Below are positions 36,253 through 43,618 of a stretch of 45,456 bases of DNA, piece after piece; the stretch's first letter is position 1; each line of letters starts with the position of its first letter. The notes under the pieces were generated by a model. The model was not told where the DNA came from. It did not search any database and worked only from the letters and a program-made list of their open reading frames with translations. The stretch comes from Nitrospirota bacterium. GTDB taxonomy: Bacteria > Nitrospirota > Thermodesulfovibrionia > Thermodesulfovibrionales > JdFR-85. Location: positions 1-45,456 of the forward strand of contig JAYWMQ010000037.1 in assembly GCA_035873375.1 (NCBI GenBank). Direction: 5' to 3'. The translations under genes and the position numbers were made by a program.

Positions 36253-36400
36253 ATAGAAAGGGACGAGGGTATGGAGTTTGAACGGGTTTAATCATCACTT
36301 ATGTCTCACCTGGATGGTGAGGCGTGATGATTACCTCGGGGTCCCGACCGGATGTCGGGACGAGAATGAGTGAAAATTCCATGCCCTCGTCCCTTTCTAT
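36253..36400 (-). promoter_or_regulatory. Structured leader element upstream of thrS (or MITE-like insertion)
   Basis: ATAGAAAGGGACGAGGGTAT then GGA (36253-36275) and its inverted copy at 36379-36400 form a 22-bp stem with one mismatch. Inside are two hairpins: TAATCATCAC with GTGATGATTA (36289-36332, itself enclosing CTCACC/GGTGAG) and GTCCCGAC with GTCGGGAC (36341-36361). GGGACGAG at 36357-36364 can instead pair with CTCGTCCC at 36386-36393, so two folds compete. It could be an autoregulatory leader or a mobile palindromic element. It lacks the T-box consensus. Confidence 0.5.
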
Positions 36401-36453
36401 CCTTATTATTTTTGGGTCATGTCTACCACAACTCCTGCATCTTCACTTTCCAC

Positions 36454-36483
36454 TTGACAACAATAATTCTTATCTGATATCAT
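36454..36483 (+). promoter_or_regulatory. Promoter of the PerR-like gene
   Basis: TTGACA at 36454-36459 and TATCAT at 36478-36483 are 18 bases apart, upstream of the regulator gene. The predicted start site falls at or just before the operator at 36492-36506. Confidence 0.6.
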
Positions 36484-36491
36484 CTCTTTAG

Positions 36492-36506
36492 TAAGAATGA
36501 TTCTAA
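36492..36506. promoter_or_regulatory. PerR/Fur-box operator
   Basis: TAAGAATGATTCTAA matches the PerR box TTATAATNATTATAA at most positions (12 of 14 by my count) and has a perfect AGAAT-G-ATTCT palindrome. It lies between promoter and start codon of the PerR-like gene, so autorepression is expected. Confidence 0.7.
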
Positions 36507-36515
36507 AGAGGAGGA

Positions 36516-37034
36516 TTGCAGATAGACAGGCACAGAGAGATAGGGTTTAAACTAACTCCACAGAGGCTGGCCATACTTGAATATCTCGAAGGTAACACGA
36601 GCCATCCCGCTGCAGAGGACATCTACCGGGAGGTAAAAAAGAGGTTTCCTACTATGTCCCTTGCAACTGTTTACAATACCCTTGAGGCACTGAAGAGGCG
36701 TGGAGGGGTTCTTGAACTCACAATTGACCCTGAAAGAAAGCATTATGACCCAAATACTGAGCCACATCACCATCTTATCTGTCTGAAGTGTAAAAAGATC
36801 GTTGATGTGCATAAAGATTTTAAGATAAATATCCCCCCGGATCAGAAACAGGGATTCAAGGTAACAGGAAATCATATAGAGTTTTACGGTATATGTCCTG
36901 AATGCATAAAAAAAGGAGGTGTTAATATGGCAGTCTTTAAGTGTGAAAGCTGCGGGGCCACAAAAGAAGGCAGGTGCAAACCAAAAAAGTGCCCGAAGTG
37001 CGGAGACACAGGCACAATGAAAAAGGAAGGATAG
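36516..37034 (+). CDS. PerR/Fur-type repressor fused to an RCKP rubredoxin-like knuckle
   Basis: Residues 1-85 form the winged helix (FKLTPQRLAILEYLEGNTSH, PAAEDIYREV, LATVYNTLEAL). Residues 86-135 form the dimerisation domain with the metal site HHHLICLKCKK and the zinc Cys pair CPEC. The family normally stops there. Here the frame continues into a 35-residue iron-binding unit (MAVFKCESCGATKEGRCKPK, then KCPKCGDTG), known as RCKP-type rubredoxin-like. AAAGGAGGT with an ATG at 36927 sits in frame inside the gene, so the tail may also be made separately. The start is TTG with AGGAGG nearby. It heads an oxidative-stress region and probably senses peroxide. Confidence 0.88.
   Translation: MQIDRHREIGFKLTPQRLAILEYLEGNTSHPAAEDIYREVKKRFPTMSLATVYNTLEALKRRGGVLELTIDPERKHYDPNTEPHHHLICLKCKKIVDVHKDFKINIPPDQKQGFKVTGNHIEFYGICPECIKKGGVNMAVFKCESCGATKEGRCKPKKCPKCGDTGTMKKEG
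36927..37034 (+). CDS. Possible separately translated RCKP rubredoxin-like protein (nested)
   Basis: An in-frame ATG follows AAAAGGAGGT by six bases, one of the best ribosome binding sites in the region. Starting there yields a 35-residue protein with two CxxC-like pairs (CESC, CPKC) like free-standing RCKP proteins of anaerobes. It is in frame with the repressor, with no stop between, so both long and short products are possible. Confidence 0.55.
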   Translation: MAVFKCESCGATKEGRCKPKKCPKCGDTGTMKKEG

Positions 37035-37097
37035 TAGGGGCGGGGTCTCCACGCCCTCTCTAAAAATCAAAAAAAAGAGGAGAAGGGGGATTAAGAA

Positions 37098-38138
37098 ATG
37101 AAGCGTAAAAGTTTGGGAGCATTCATCTTTTTTCTGATGTTCTTTGTAGTTTCACAGGCATATGCCGCAGATGTCCGGGAAAGGGCAAGCAAGACATTTA
37201 AGCCGATTCCCGAATCAGCCCCGGCCATTAAGGGAAATCCGGCAACCGGAATTAAGGTAGAGCTTGGCAAGATGCTCTATTTTGACCCCAGGCTATCATC
37301 CAGTGCACTCATTAGTTGTAACACCTGCCATAACGTCGGCATGGGGGGCATGGACTATCAGGAGACATCCACAGGTCATGGCTGGCAGAAGGGGCCACGG
37401 AACGCACCCACAGTGCTGAACTCCGTCTTTAACATAGCCCAGTTCTGGGATGGCCGGGCAAAAGACCTCATGGAGCAGGCCAAAGGCCCTGTGCAGGCAT
37501 CTGTTGAGATGAACAGCACTCCGGAAAGGGTTATAAAAACCCTCAAAAGCATGCCTGAATATATCCGGATATTTAAAGAGGCTTTTCCTGCCGGGAAGGA
37601 GCCTGTAACATTTGATAACATGGCAAAGGCAATCGAGGTATTTGAGGCTACACTACTTACACCTGACTCACGTTTTGACAAATATCTTAAAGGTGATAAA
37701 AACGCTCTCAGCAAGACAGAGACAGAGGGGCTGGGACTCTTTATGGATAAAGGCTGTTCCATCTGTCACGGTGGTGTCAACATGGGTGGACAGGGTTATT
37801 ACCCCTTTGGCGTGGTTGAAAGACCCGGGGCAGAGATTCTCCAGGGCGACAAGGGCCGGTTCAAGGTAACACAGGTAAAATCAGATGAATATGTCTTCAA
37901 GGCTCCCTCTTTAAGGAATATAGAGATAACGCCGCCCTATTTTCACTCAGGAAAGGTCTGGAACCTGAAGGATGCAATAACCATCATGGGTTCTGCCCAG
38001 TTAGGCATACAACTCACAGAGGCAGAGGCAGACAGAATCGTCTCTTTTTTAAAGACAACGACCGGGGTTCAGCCAAAAGTTGAATACCCTATACTGCCTG
38101 CTCCCACAGCAGACACGCCAAGACCAAAACTGGATTAA
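37098..38138 (+). CDS. Di-haem cytochrome c peroxidase
   Basis: The 346-residue periplasmic enzyme reduces hydrogen peroxide with electrons from c-type cytochromes or quinol. A signal peptide (1-23, ending AYA) is followed by two CxxCH haem sites, CNTCH at 74-78 and CSICH at 220-224, and by the CCP/MauG family blocks LGKMLYFDPRLS, RNAPTVLNSVFN, FWDGRAKDLMEQA and APSLRNIEITPPYFHSGKVWNL. AGGAG precedes the ATG. It follows the PerR-like gene by 63 bp in the same direction and is a plausible target of it. The exact electron donor is not evident. Confidence 0.93.
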   Translation: MKRKSLGAFIFFLMFFVVSQAYAADVRERASKTFKPIPESAPAIKGNPATGIKVELGKMLYFDPRLSSSALISCNTCHNVGMGGMDYQETSTGHGWQKGPRNAPTVLNSVFNIAQFWDGRAKDLMEQAKGPVQASVEMNSTPERVIKTLKSMPEYIRIFKEAFPAGKEPVTFDNMAKAIEVFEATLLTPDSRFDKYLKGDKNALSKTETEGLGLFMDKGCSICHGGVNMGGQGYYPFGVVERPGAEILQGDKGRFKVTQVKSDEYVFKAPSLRNIEITPPYFHSGKVWNLKDAITIMGSAQLGIQLTEAEADRIVSFLKTTTGVQPKVEYPILPAPTADTPRPKLD

Positions 38139-38205
38139 TCTGAAACAGAGTCTGCACGGAAAAATAACAATAAAAAAACGATATCCAGCAGATAGAAATA
38201 TTTAA

Positions 38206-38234
38206 TTGAAGGTTAAAGACTTCTATGCTACAAT
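38206..38234 (+). promoter_or_regulatory. Promoter of the FprA-rubredoxin-SOR operon
   Basis: TTGAAG at 38206-38211 and TACAAT at 38229-38234 are exactly 17 bases apart, about 38 bases before the fprA start. No PerR box as good as the one at 36492 is seen here. Confidence 0.7.
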
Positions 38235-38271
38235 GGGCTTATCAAAAATCTGAAACGGAGGAGTTTATAAA

Positions 38272-39489
38272 ATGAAGGCTGTTGAGATTAAACCGGACAT
38301 CTACTGGGTCGGAGCTATTGACTGGGCAGTAAGGGACTTTCATGGTTATGTAACACCAAACGGGACAACCTACAATAACTATCTGATTCTTGACTCTGAA
38401 GTTACCCTGGTCGACACTGTAAAACATGACTTTGCCGATATCGGAATAGGAAATATCAGGGAACTGACGGAACCGTCAAAAATCAGGAACATTGTAATCA
38501 ACCATATAGAGAACGACCATTTAACTGCGCTTGGCAGGGTGATGGAGCTGGCCCCTGAAGCCACCATCTATATAACAGAGCGCGGCAAAAAGGGGATGGA
38601 CAGGTTCTTTGACACCTCAAAATGGAATATAAAAATTGTGAAGACCGGCGATGAGCTCAGGACCGGAAAGTACACACTCCAGTTCATTGAAACGCCGATG
38701 CTGCACTGGCCGGACTCCATGATGACCTATGTAAAAGAGGCAAAGCTCCTTATCTCGCAGGATGCCTTTGGTCAGCACCTCGCATCAACTGCAAGGTTTG
38801 ATGATGATTTTGTGGATTGCGCCTCTCACACAGAGCTTGAGACCTCGGTAATCGATTACTATGCAAACATCCTGATGCCCTTTGGCACCCTTATAAAGTC
38901 AAAGATTGCACAGATTCAGAAGCTTGGGCTGGAGATTGACATGATAGCCCCTGACCACGGGATTATCTGGAGAAAGGACCCCCAAAAGGTTCTGAGGATG
39001 TATCTCGAAATGGCTGATGGCAAGGCAGACCTCAAGGTGGCAATAATTTACGACACCATGTGGCACAGCACAGAGCAGATGACGCTGCCCATAACGCAGG
39101 GTATTATGGACGAGGGAGTTGATTGCAAGGTTATCAAGTTGAGGGCCACACCGATGAGTGTTGCCATAAAGGAATTCTGGATGTCGAGAGGCTGTCTTGT
39201 AGGTTCCCCCACCTTGAACAATGAGGCATTCCCGTCTGTTGCAGAGTTTATCTATCATCTCAGGGGATTGAGACCAAAAAACAGGATTACAGGTGCCTTC
39301 GGAAGTTATGGCTGGGGCGGTGGTGCGGTAAAGTGGATTTACAACGAATTTCAGAACATGAAACTTGAAACCATGGGGCCGGGGGAAGAGGTACTTTACA
39401 GACCTTCAAAAGAGGATGAAGAAAAATGCTACGAGTTTGGCCGTGAATTTGCCCGAAGGGTAAAGGAATACCACAAAAACTACGAATAG
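38272..39489 (+). CDS. A-type flavoprotein, rubredoxin:oxygen oxidoreductase
   Basis: The 405-residue FprA/ROO-type protein reduces O2 to water, or NO in some relatives, with electrons from rubredoxin. The N-terminal metallo-beta-lactamase-like domain has the di-iron motif H78-x-E80-x-D82-H83 (NHIENDHLTAL), His145 (MLHWPDSM) and Asp164 (ISQDAFGQH). The flavodoxin domain from about 255 opens KVAIIYDTMWHSTEQM and contains VGSPTLNN and GAFGSYGWGGGAV for FMN binding. AACGGAGGAG precedes the ATG. The next gene encodes rubredoxin, its expected electron donor. Confidence 0.95.
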   Translation: MKAVEIKPDIYWVGAIDWAVRDFHGYVTPNGTTYNNYLILDSEVTLVDTVKHDFADIGIGNIRELTEPSKIRNIVINHIENDHLTALGRVMELAPEATIYITERGKKGMDRFFDTSKWNIKIVKTGDELRTGKYTLQFIETPMLHWPDSMMTYVKEAKLLISQDAFGQHLASTARFDDDFVDCASHTELETSVIDYYANILMPFGTLIKSKIAQIQKLGLEIDMIAPDHGIIWRKDPQKVLRMYLEMADGKADLKVAIIYDTMWHSTEQMTLPITQGIMDEGVDCKVIKLRATPMSVAIKEFWMSRGCLVGSPTLNNEAFPSVAEFIYHLRGLRPKNRITGAFGSYGWGGGAVKWIYNEFQNMKLETMGPGEEVLYRPSKEDEEKCYEFGREFARRVKEYHKNYE

Positions 39490-39504
39490 AGGAGGTAAAT
39501 CCAT

Positions 39505-39633
39505 ATGTACAAATGCAGTGTATGCGGTTATATTTACGACGATGCAAAAGAGGAAGTACCATTTTCAGAGCTGCCCGATGACTGGGCATGCCCTGTATGC
39601 AATGCACCCAAGGAGGCCTTTGAGCCGGTCTAA
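39505..39633 (+). CDS. Rubredoxin, short type
   Basis: The 42-residue protein carries one mononuclear iron with four cysteines in [10 protein letters not shown] (Cys4, Cys7) and WACPVC (Cys29, Cys32). Rubredoxins are usually about 52 residues; this one lacks about ten in the loop between the cysteine pairs, like the short Desulfovibrio desulfuricans form. GGAGGT precedes the ATG. It lies between fprA and the superoxide reductase gene and can donate electrons to both. Confidence 0.95.
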   Translation: MYKCSVCGYIYDDAKEEVPFSELPDDWACPVCNAPKEAFEPV

Positions 39634-39664
39634 AAAGAGTATTTATACAAGGAGGTACAGCGAT

Positions 39665-40039
39665 ATGTCAGAAAAAAGCTTTTTTTGCGGAATAAACAGG
39701 CCCCAGGATCCTGCTAACATGACAGACCTGGAAAAGAAGCATACCCCGGTGATCGATTGTCCTGATACGGTAAAGTCAGGTGAACCCTTCCGGGTTAGCA
39801 TCAAGGTTGGCGAGATGCCCCACGTGATGGATGAAGGACATCACATTCAGTGGATCGATCTGTATTCCGGTGAGAATTTTAACGCAAGGGTCGAACTGAC
39901 CCCAGTATTCACAAGGCCGGAGGTAACCGTGACACTCCACAAGAGTGGTAAACACAGAACATCCACGTTAAGGGTTATTGAAAGGTGCAATCTTCATGGA
40001 GAGTGGGAGGCAACAAAGGAGATAACCATTACCGAATAA
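39665..40039 (+). CDS. Superoxide reductase (neelaredoxin type)
   Basis: The 124-residue enzyme reduces superoxide to hydrogen peroxide at a mononuclear iron site. Ligands are His26 in LEKKHTPVI, His53 in MPHVMDEG, His59 or His60 in GHHIQWIDLY, and Cys108 and His111 in ERCNLHGEW. The catalytic lysine is Lys24 or 25; the family usually has EKHxP, here EKKHTP. It has no N-terminal desulforedoxin domain, so it is the one-iron type. The start is ATG 39665 after GGAGGT. The peroxide it forms would be handled by the peroxiredoxin encoded next. Confidence 0.94.
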   Translation: MSEKSFFCGINRPQDPANMTDLEKKHTPVIDCPDTVKSGEPFRVSIKVGEMPHVMDEGHHIQWIDLYSGENFNARVELTPVFTRPEVTVTLHKSGKHRTSTLRVIERCNLHGEWEATKEITITE

Positions 40040-40061
40040 AAAAACACAGGGGGGACAGAAC

Positions 40062-40673
40062 ATGGAAGAGGTTTGCTGTTGTTTAAGGGTTGGACATGAT
40101 GTGCCGGACTTCACCATTGAAACCTATGAGCCGTCAAAAGGGGATTTTGGAGAGATAAGCCTCGAAACACAAAAGGCTGACAGGAAGTGGACAATCCTCT
40201 TCTTTTATCCGGCGGACTTTACCTTTGTCTGAGCTACGGAGTTTGCTGCTCTGGCAGAGCAGTACGAAAGATTCAGCAAGATGGGGGCTGAGGTAATTAC
40301 TGTCAGCACCGACACAAAGTTTGTGCATCTTGCATGGCAAAGGGAAGAAAAGATGCTGGAGAATGTCAGGTATCCGATGGGCTCGGACCCAACAGGAAAC
40401 CTTTCACGTCTCTTCGGTATATATGACGAAGAGACCGGACTTGCATTGAGGGGGACTTTTATAATCAGTCCTGAGGGAAAGCTCCTTAATTCCGAGGTAA
40501 ACTTCTATAACCTGGGAAGGAATATCGACGAGTTGATGCGGAAGTTCAAGGCGAACCTTCACCTTGCCAAACATACAAAAGAAGGTTGTCCATCGAAATG
40601 GAAGGACGAAGGGGACAAGACACTTACACCATCAGCGAAGTTAGTGGGTAAGGTCTACGAGGCATTGAAATAA
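40062..40673 (+). CDS. Selenocysteine-containing 2-Cys peroxiredoxin (UGA at the catalytic residue)
   Basis: One frame of 204 codons runs from ATG 40062 to TAA 40673, interrupted only by TGA at 40230-40232 (codon 57). Both sides are peroxiredoxin: upstream TILFFYPADFTFV, downstream ATEFAALAEQYERF, then SDPTGNLSRLFGIYDEETGL and ALRGTFIISPEGK. Family enzymes read FTFVCPTE, so the TGA stands exactly at the peroxidatic cysteine. A 7-bp hairpin follows at 40246-40262. Cys176 (EGCPSKW) is the resolving cysteine. It reduces peroxides and lies directly after superoxide reductase. TGA serves as a normal stop elsewhere in the window, so selenocysteine insertion is the best reading. A nonsense mutation is the alternative. 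Three cysteines at 5-7 are unusual. Confidence 0.9.
40233..40263 (+). promoter_or_regulatory. Candidate bacterial SECIS hairpin
   Basis: CTGCTCT (40246-40252) and AGAGCAG (40256-40262) pair perfectly around GGC, with a G-U and a U-A pair able to extend the stem. The loop begins about 23 bases after the U of the UGA, within the range known for bacterial SECIS elements, and has G at its start. Confidence 0.7.
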
Positions 40674-40708
40674 TTAACGGTTGTTGAAAGCAAAAGGAGG
40701 GATTAAGT

Positions 40709-40837
40709 ATGGCTGTCAGAAATACGGGAGAAAAGTACAGGTGCAATGTCTGCGGCAATGAGGTTGTGGTTACAAAGGTCGGGGGCGGAGAACTGGTCTG
40801 CTGCGGCCAGCCCATGGAATTGATGCCGGAAGAATAG
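40709..40837 (+). CDS. Desulforedoxin-like protein
   Basis: The 42-residue protein matches the FeS4 desulforedoxin domain: CNVCG (Cys12, Cys15), then VTKVGGGELVCCGQPM with adjacent Cys31 and Cys32, the CC pair that marks desulforedoxins. It would carry a rubredoxin-like iron as a homodimer. It corresponds to the N-terminal domain missing from the superoxide reductase encoded upstream, so the two functions are split here. AAAAGGAGG precedes the ATG. Confidence 0.93.
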   Translation: MAVRNTGEKYRCNVCGNEVVVTKVGGGELVCCGQPMELMPEE

Positions 40838-40848
40838 AGCGGATTAAA

Positions 40849-41418
40849 TTGAGAGTCATTACATTTCTTGGAAGTCCGAGGACAGAAGGAAACACAGAAC
40901 TCCTGCTGAGAGAGAGCATTCGGGCAATTGAAGAAGAGGGTCACTCGGTGACCCTCTTCAGGCCCTCACAAATGGAGCTCTCACCCTGCCTTAGCTGTGG
41001 TGCCTGTGAAGAAACCGGGGAGTGTGTAATAAGTGACGATATGGATGAGGTCTACAGCGCAATCCGTGAAGGAGACCGTTTTATTCTTGCCTCGCCTATA
41101 TTCTTCTTTGGCCTTACTGCACAGATCAAGGCCCTTATTGACAGATGCCAGTCCTTCTGGTGCGAAAAATACCTGCTTAAAAGACCAATCCCTGAAAAAC
41201 CAAATGGCAGAAAAGGATTACTTCTGATGGTTGGAGGCATGAAAAAAGAGGCCGGGTTCAGGTGCGGTGACGCCACAACAACCGCCTTTTTCAGGAGTAT
41301 CAGTGTCCCTGAGCACGAAACCCTCTTTTATCCCGGCATCGACGCCAAAGGAGCCATCAGGGAACACCCCACGGCCCTGAAAGAGGCTTATGAGGCAGCA
41401 AAGAGGTTGGTTTACTGA
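40849..41418 (+). CDS. Flavodoxin-family NAD(P)H/iron-sulfur flavoprotein
   Basis: The 189-residue protein belongs to the NADPH-dependent FMN reductase/iron-sulfur flavoprotein family. It opens MRVITFLGSPRTEGNTELLL (FMN phosphate loop), has a compact cysteine motif CLSCGACEETGECVISDD (around 47-64) suitable for an iron-sulfur cluster, and the flavin segment ASPIFFFGLTAQIKALIDRC. The TTG start, 11 bp after the desulforedoxin gene, has only a weak ribosome binding site, suggesting coupling. It may supply electrons to the small iron proteins of the operon (inference). Confidence 0.85.
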   Translation: MRVITFLGSPRTEGNTELLLRESIRAIEEEGHSVTLFRPSQMELSPCLSCGACEETGECVISDDMDEVYSAIREGDRFILASPIFFFGLTAQIKALIDRCQSFWCEKYLLKRPIPEKPNGRKGLLLMVGGMKKEAGFRCGDATTTAFFRSISVPEHETLFYPGIDAKGAIREHPTALKEAYEAAKRLVY

Positions 41419-41439
41419 GGTCCGATCTTAAAGCTGGCT

Positions 41440-42222
41440 TCAGCAGCTTGTCAGGTCATATTTCTCCAGGAAACCATCAGGAATATCAGAATGTTTTCTT
41501 CCTGACAGACCAAAATAGTACAAAGGCTTACCATCCATCGACATTCTGTGACGGTAGCGTTCCAAATGGTAAATATCCAGATACTTTGAAAATACCAGTT
41601 CACGAATCATTCGTGAAAATCCCGATGTGTCCGTGTGATCTAAAAAAGTCTCCTTGATATTAAAAGCAATCCATCCTTTACTCTGGATAAGGTTGAAAGC
41701 TGTAATAAAAGCCTTGGGCGGAATATCACCAAAACCAAGAGCTGCAACCGTCGTTAAGCAGTCCGGCATCCATGATGCTATTTCATCATGGAGATCCTGA
41801 TTAAGATTACAAAAATCCGCAACATAATACGCGTCATAAACCCCTAATCTATCCCTTTCCGCTGCCTGCTGGGCTTCATCAATGATATCCACACCAATTA
41901 ACCTTGAAACACCATGCTTCTTTAATGCTTCTCCCATCATTCCATTGCCTGCACCAAGATCCAAAACCCGCAATTCGCTAAGATTGTATTCAGATTGACT
42001 AAGGCTGTGCTTCAGAATTTCCGATATCTTTGCAGGAGATTGACACTTCAATCGCTCATAGAATAATTGCTCATACAAGTCCGGCTTATTATAGATGACG
42101 TCATAATCATGAAAACGGACCTTCTTCTTTCCTGCAGGCTCAATTAAATAAAAAAATGCTTCATCCTGTTCAAGTTCTTCTGTTCCTCTTTTGGGAAACT
42201 GAATTCTGTATCGTTTTTTCAT
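41440..42222 (-). CDS. Class I SAM-dependent methyltransferase
   Basis: The 260-residue protein carries motif I LRVLDLGAGNGMMGEALKKH and an acidic residue at the end of strand 2 (LIGVDIIDEA), then a post-motif segment TTVAALGFGDIPPKAF and GWIAFNIKETFLDH. The substrate is not recognisable; small-molecule methylation is as likely as any. It converges on the flavodoxin-family gene (21 bp between stops) and lies beside the RAYT element, so it may belong to the accessory region. Confidence 0.8.
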   Translation of the reverse strand: MKKRYRIQFPKRGTEELEQDEAFFYLIEPAGKKKVRFHDYDVIYNKPDLYEQLFYERLKCQSPAKISEILKHSLSQSEYNLSELRVLDLGAGNGMMGEALKKHGVSRLIGVDIIDEAQQAAERDRLGVYDAYYVADFCNLNQDLHDEIASWMPDCLTTVAALGFGDIPPKAFITAFNLIQSKGWIAFNIKETFLDHTDTSGFSRMIRELVFSKYLDIYHLERYRHRMSMDGKPLYYFGLSGRKHSDIPDGFLEKYDLTSC

Positions 42223-42352
42223 TATTTTCCTTTTCTTATCTTTATTTTAGCCCAACAAGTTATTATATAGAGTCTGAACTTACACAAAGTATATAAGTGT
42301 ACCAGACTGAAAGGGTAATTGACAAGCAGAGAGTGGGATGAATTTTAGTGCG

Positions 42353-42405
42353 AACTTCAGGGACGTTGTTGTGTGATATGCAAAACCTATGCATTATAAA
42401 GTTCC
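42353..42405. repeat. RAYT-associated repeat, left of the transposase
   Basis: AACTTCAGGGACGTTGTTGT, then GTGATATGCAAAACCTATGCATTATAAAGTTCC. Its first part is an inverted copy of 43409-43457 on the other side of the gene. It also overlaps the last codons of the transposase. Copies occur at 131-172 and 192-240. Confidence 0.7.
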
Positions 42406-43370
42406 TCTCCCCGCGCAATTGCACGTGTGGCTGTAGACGTAGCCACACCTAAGTGTCTCGCTATTTCAGCCGTGGACAAGCCCAGTTCCTCTATACTCCT
42501 GTAGGCTATTAATGCACGGGTTTGGCTCACTTTATTCCGGCGGCTGCCCCCCTGCAATTCTTTGATACTTACCTGCCTCTTTTTACATTCTTCCTTGATT
42601 ATATCTGTAATTGTCTTGCCTGAAAGACGTAATTTTAACTGTCGGATATCTTTCTCTTCTGCTTCCCTCAGTATATTTTGTACAAAATCACCTTCTCCAA
42701 GAATCCTTTCGTCAAATTCTTCCTCCTGATCCCTTCTCCTCATGGATAATACCTGAGACCATCCACCAAGGCTACGAACTAACCCGCCTCCTGTAAATTC
42801 TGAACCATACTTTATATTTAATCCTTTTTCCATAAATCTGCTGTATGCCTTTGTCGCAGCTTTTTCCCTGGTTCCAAACTGGGCAAGGACATATTCTGTA
42901 TCCATCCATTTGCATTTACTCTTTCCCATAACCGCACTGTGGCCGCTCCAGGGATAACTATTTAATGCTTCAATATCTTTTACAATACCAGACCTTATGG
43001 GGTTAAGGTGTATGTATCTTATCAATGCCAGCAAGTATCTGTCTTCTTCACATAATATCGATTTGTAACGGTTCTCAAATAAATGCCCGCTCCGGTTATG
43101 TCTCCGATTGAAATATATTGCATACCAGGTTAATAGTTTCCTCATAACCGTTGATATCCCTTTTTTTCCACTCTTGAATAATATATGCACATGGTTACTC
43201 ATTAACACCCACGCGTATACTGAACTCTTTGTTTCCGTTATATTTTCCCCTAACCTTTGCAGGAAATTCACCCTGTCCTGGTCATCCATGAAAATATCTG
43301 TTTTATTTATCCCTCTCACCATTATATGGTGCAAGGCTCCGGGTATGTCTAATCTTGGCTGGCGTGGCAT
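42387..43370 (-). CDS. REP-associated tyrosine transposase (RAYT)
   Basis: The 327-residue protein has an IS200-like Y1 transposase domain at 1-150. It opens MPRQPRLDIPGALHHIMVRG and has the HUH pair His60-x-His62 in MSNHVHILF; Y83 or Y86 is a candidate nucleophile, and RHNRSGHLFENRYKSI and IRYIHLNPIRSGIV follow. A C-terminal helix-turn-helix like that of DnaA domain IV (LSTAEIARHLGVATSTATRA) ends the protein. Such RAYTs move or maintain REP palindromes. Inverted repeats flank the gene and copies lie 42 kb away. It appears intact. Confidence 0.92.
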   Translation of the reverse strand: MPRQPRLDIPGALHHIMVRGINKTDIFMDDQDRVNFLQRLGENITETKSSVYAWVLMSNHVHILFKSGKKGISTVMRKLLTWYAIYFNRRHNRSGHLFENRYKSILCEEDRYLLALIRYIHLNPIRSGIVKDIEALNSYPWSGHSAVMGKSKCKWMDTEYVLAQFGTREKAATKAYSRFMEKGLNIKYGSEFTGGGLVRSLGGWSQVLSMRRRDQEEEFDERILGEGDFVQNILREAEEKDIRQLKLRLSGKTITDIIKEECKKRQVSIKELQGGSRRNKVSQTRALIAYRSIEELGLSTAEIARHLGVATSTATRAIARGEELYNA

Positions 43371-43408
43371 GATTAAATTTTATAACTTTATTCCCTTTTC
43401 TGTCAATA

Positions 43409-43457
43409 GTTTTGCATAGTAGGTAACAACGTCCCTGAGGTTGACGTCCCTGAAGTT
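43409..43457. repeat. RAYT-associated repeat, right of the transposase
   Basis: GTTTTGCATAGTAGGTAACA, then ACGTCCCTGAGGTTGACGTCCCTGAAGTT. Read on the other strand it matches the left-flank repeat (CAGGGACGTTGTT, ATGCAAAAC). The ACGTCCCTGA unit is itself doubled. Confidence 0.7.
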
Positions 43458-43482
43458 GCTGTGTATAAACTACAGTCATTTG

Positions 43483-43514
43483 TCATTCCCGTAAGTGAAG
43501 CGAGTCGGGAATCC
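43483..43514. repeat. REP-type hairpin
   Basis: TCATTCCCGTAAGTGAAGCG then AGTCGGGAATCC. ATTCCCG and CGGGAAT pair around a 15-base spacer. It is a common repeat type and lies upstream of the ParD-like/zeta pair. Confidence 0.5.
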
Positions 43515-43550
43515 CTCTTAAAAAACGATTATCCGAAAGCTTTATTGAGT

Positions 43551-43585
43551 GCTACATTGACAATTATGTAGCAATTTGCTACAAT
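43551..43585 (+). promoter_or_regulatory. Promoter and operator of the ParD-like/zeta pair
   Basis: TTGACA (43557-43562) and TACAAT (43580-43585) are exactly 17 bases apart. A perfect palindrome, GTAGCAATTTGCTAC (43568-43582), lies over the spacer and the -10, and a third half site GCTAC stands at 43551. This is the layout of an autorepressed toxin-antitoxin promoter. Confidence 0.75.
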
Positions 43586-43618
43586 TATAGCATAATAAAC
43601 ATAGATGGAGGGCAAGTC

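Noticed and set aside
36300-36402. T-box leader for thrS
   Set aside because: No GGGTGGnACCGCG-type T-box sequence and no terminator/antiterminator pair ahead of the gene.
40281-40673. A 130-residue peroxiredoxin-like ORF as a separate gene or pseudogene fragment
   Set aside because: The same frame continues upstream to ATG 40062 with clear peroxiredoxin sequence and a single TGA at the catalytic position; the selenoprotein reading explains all of it.
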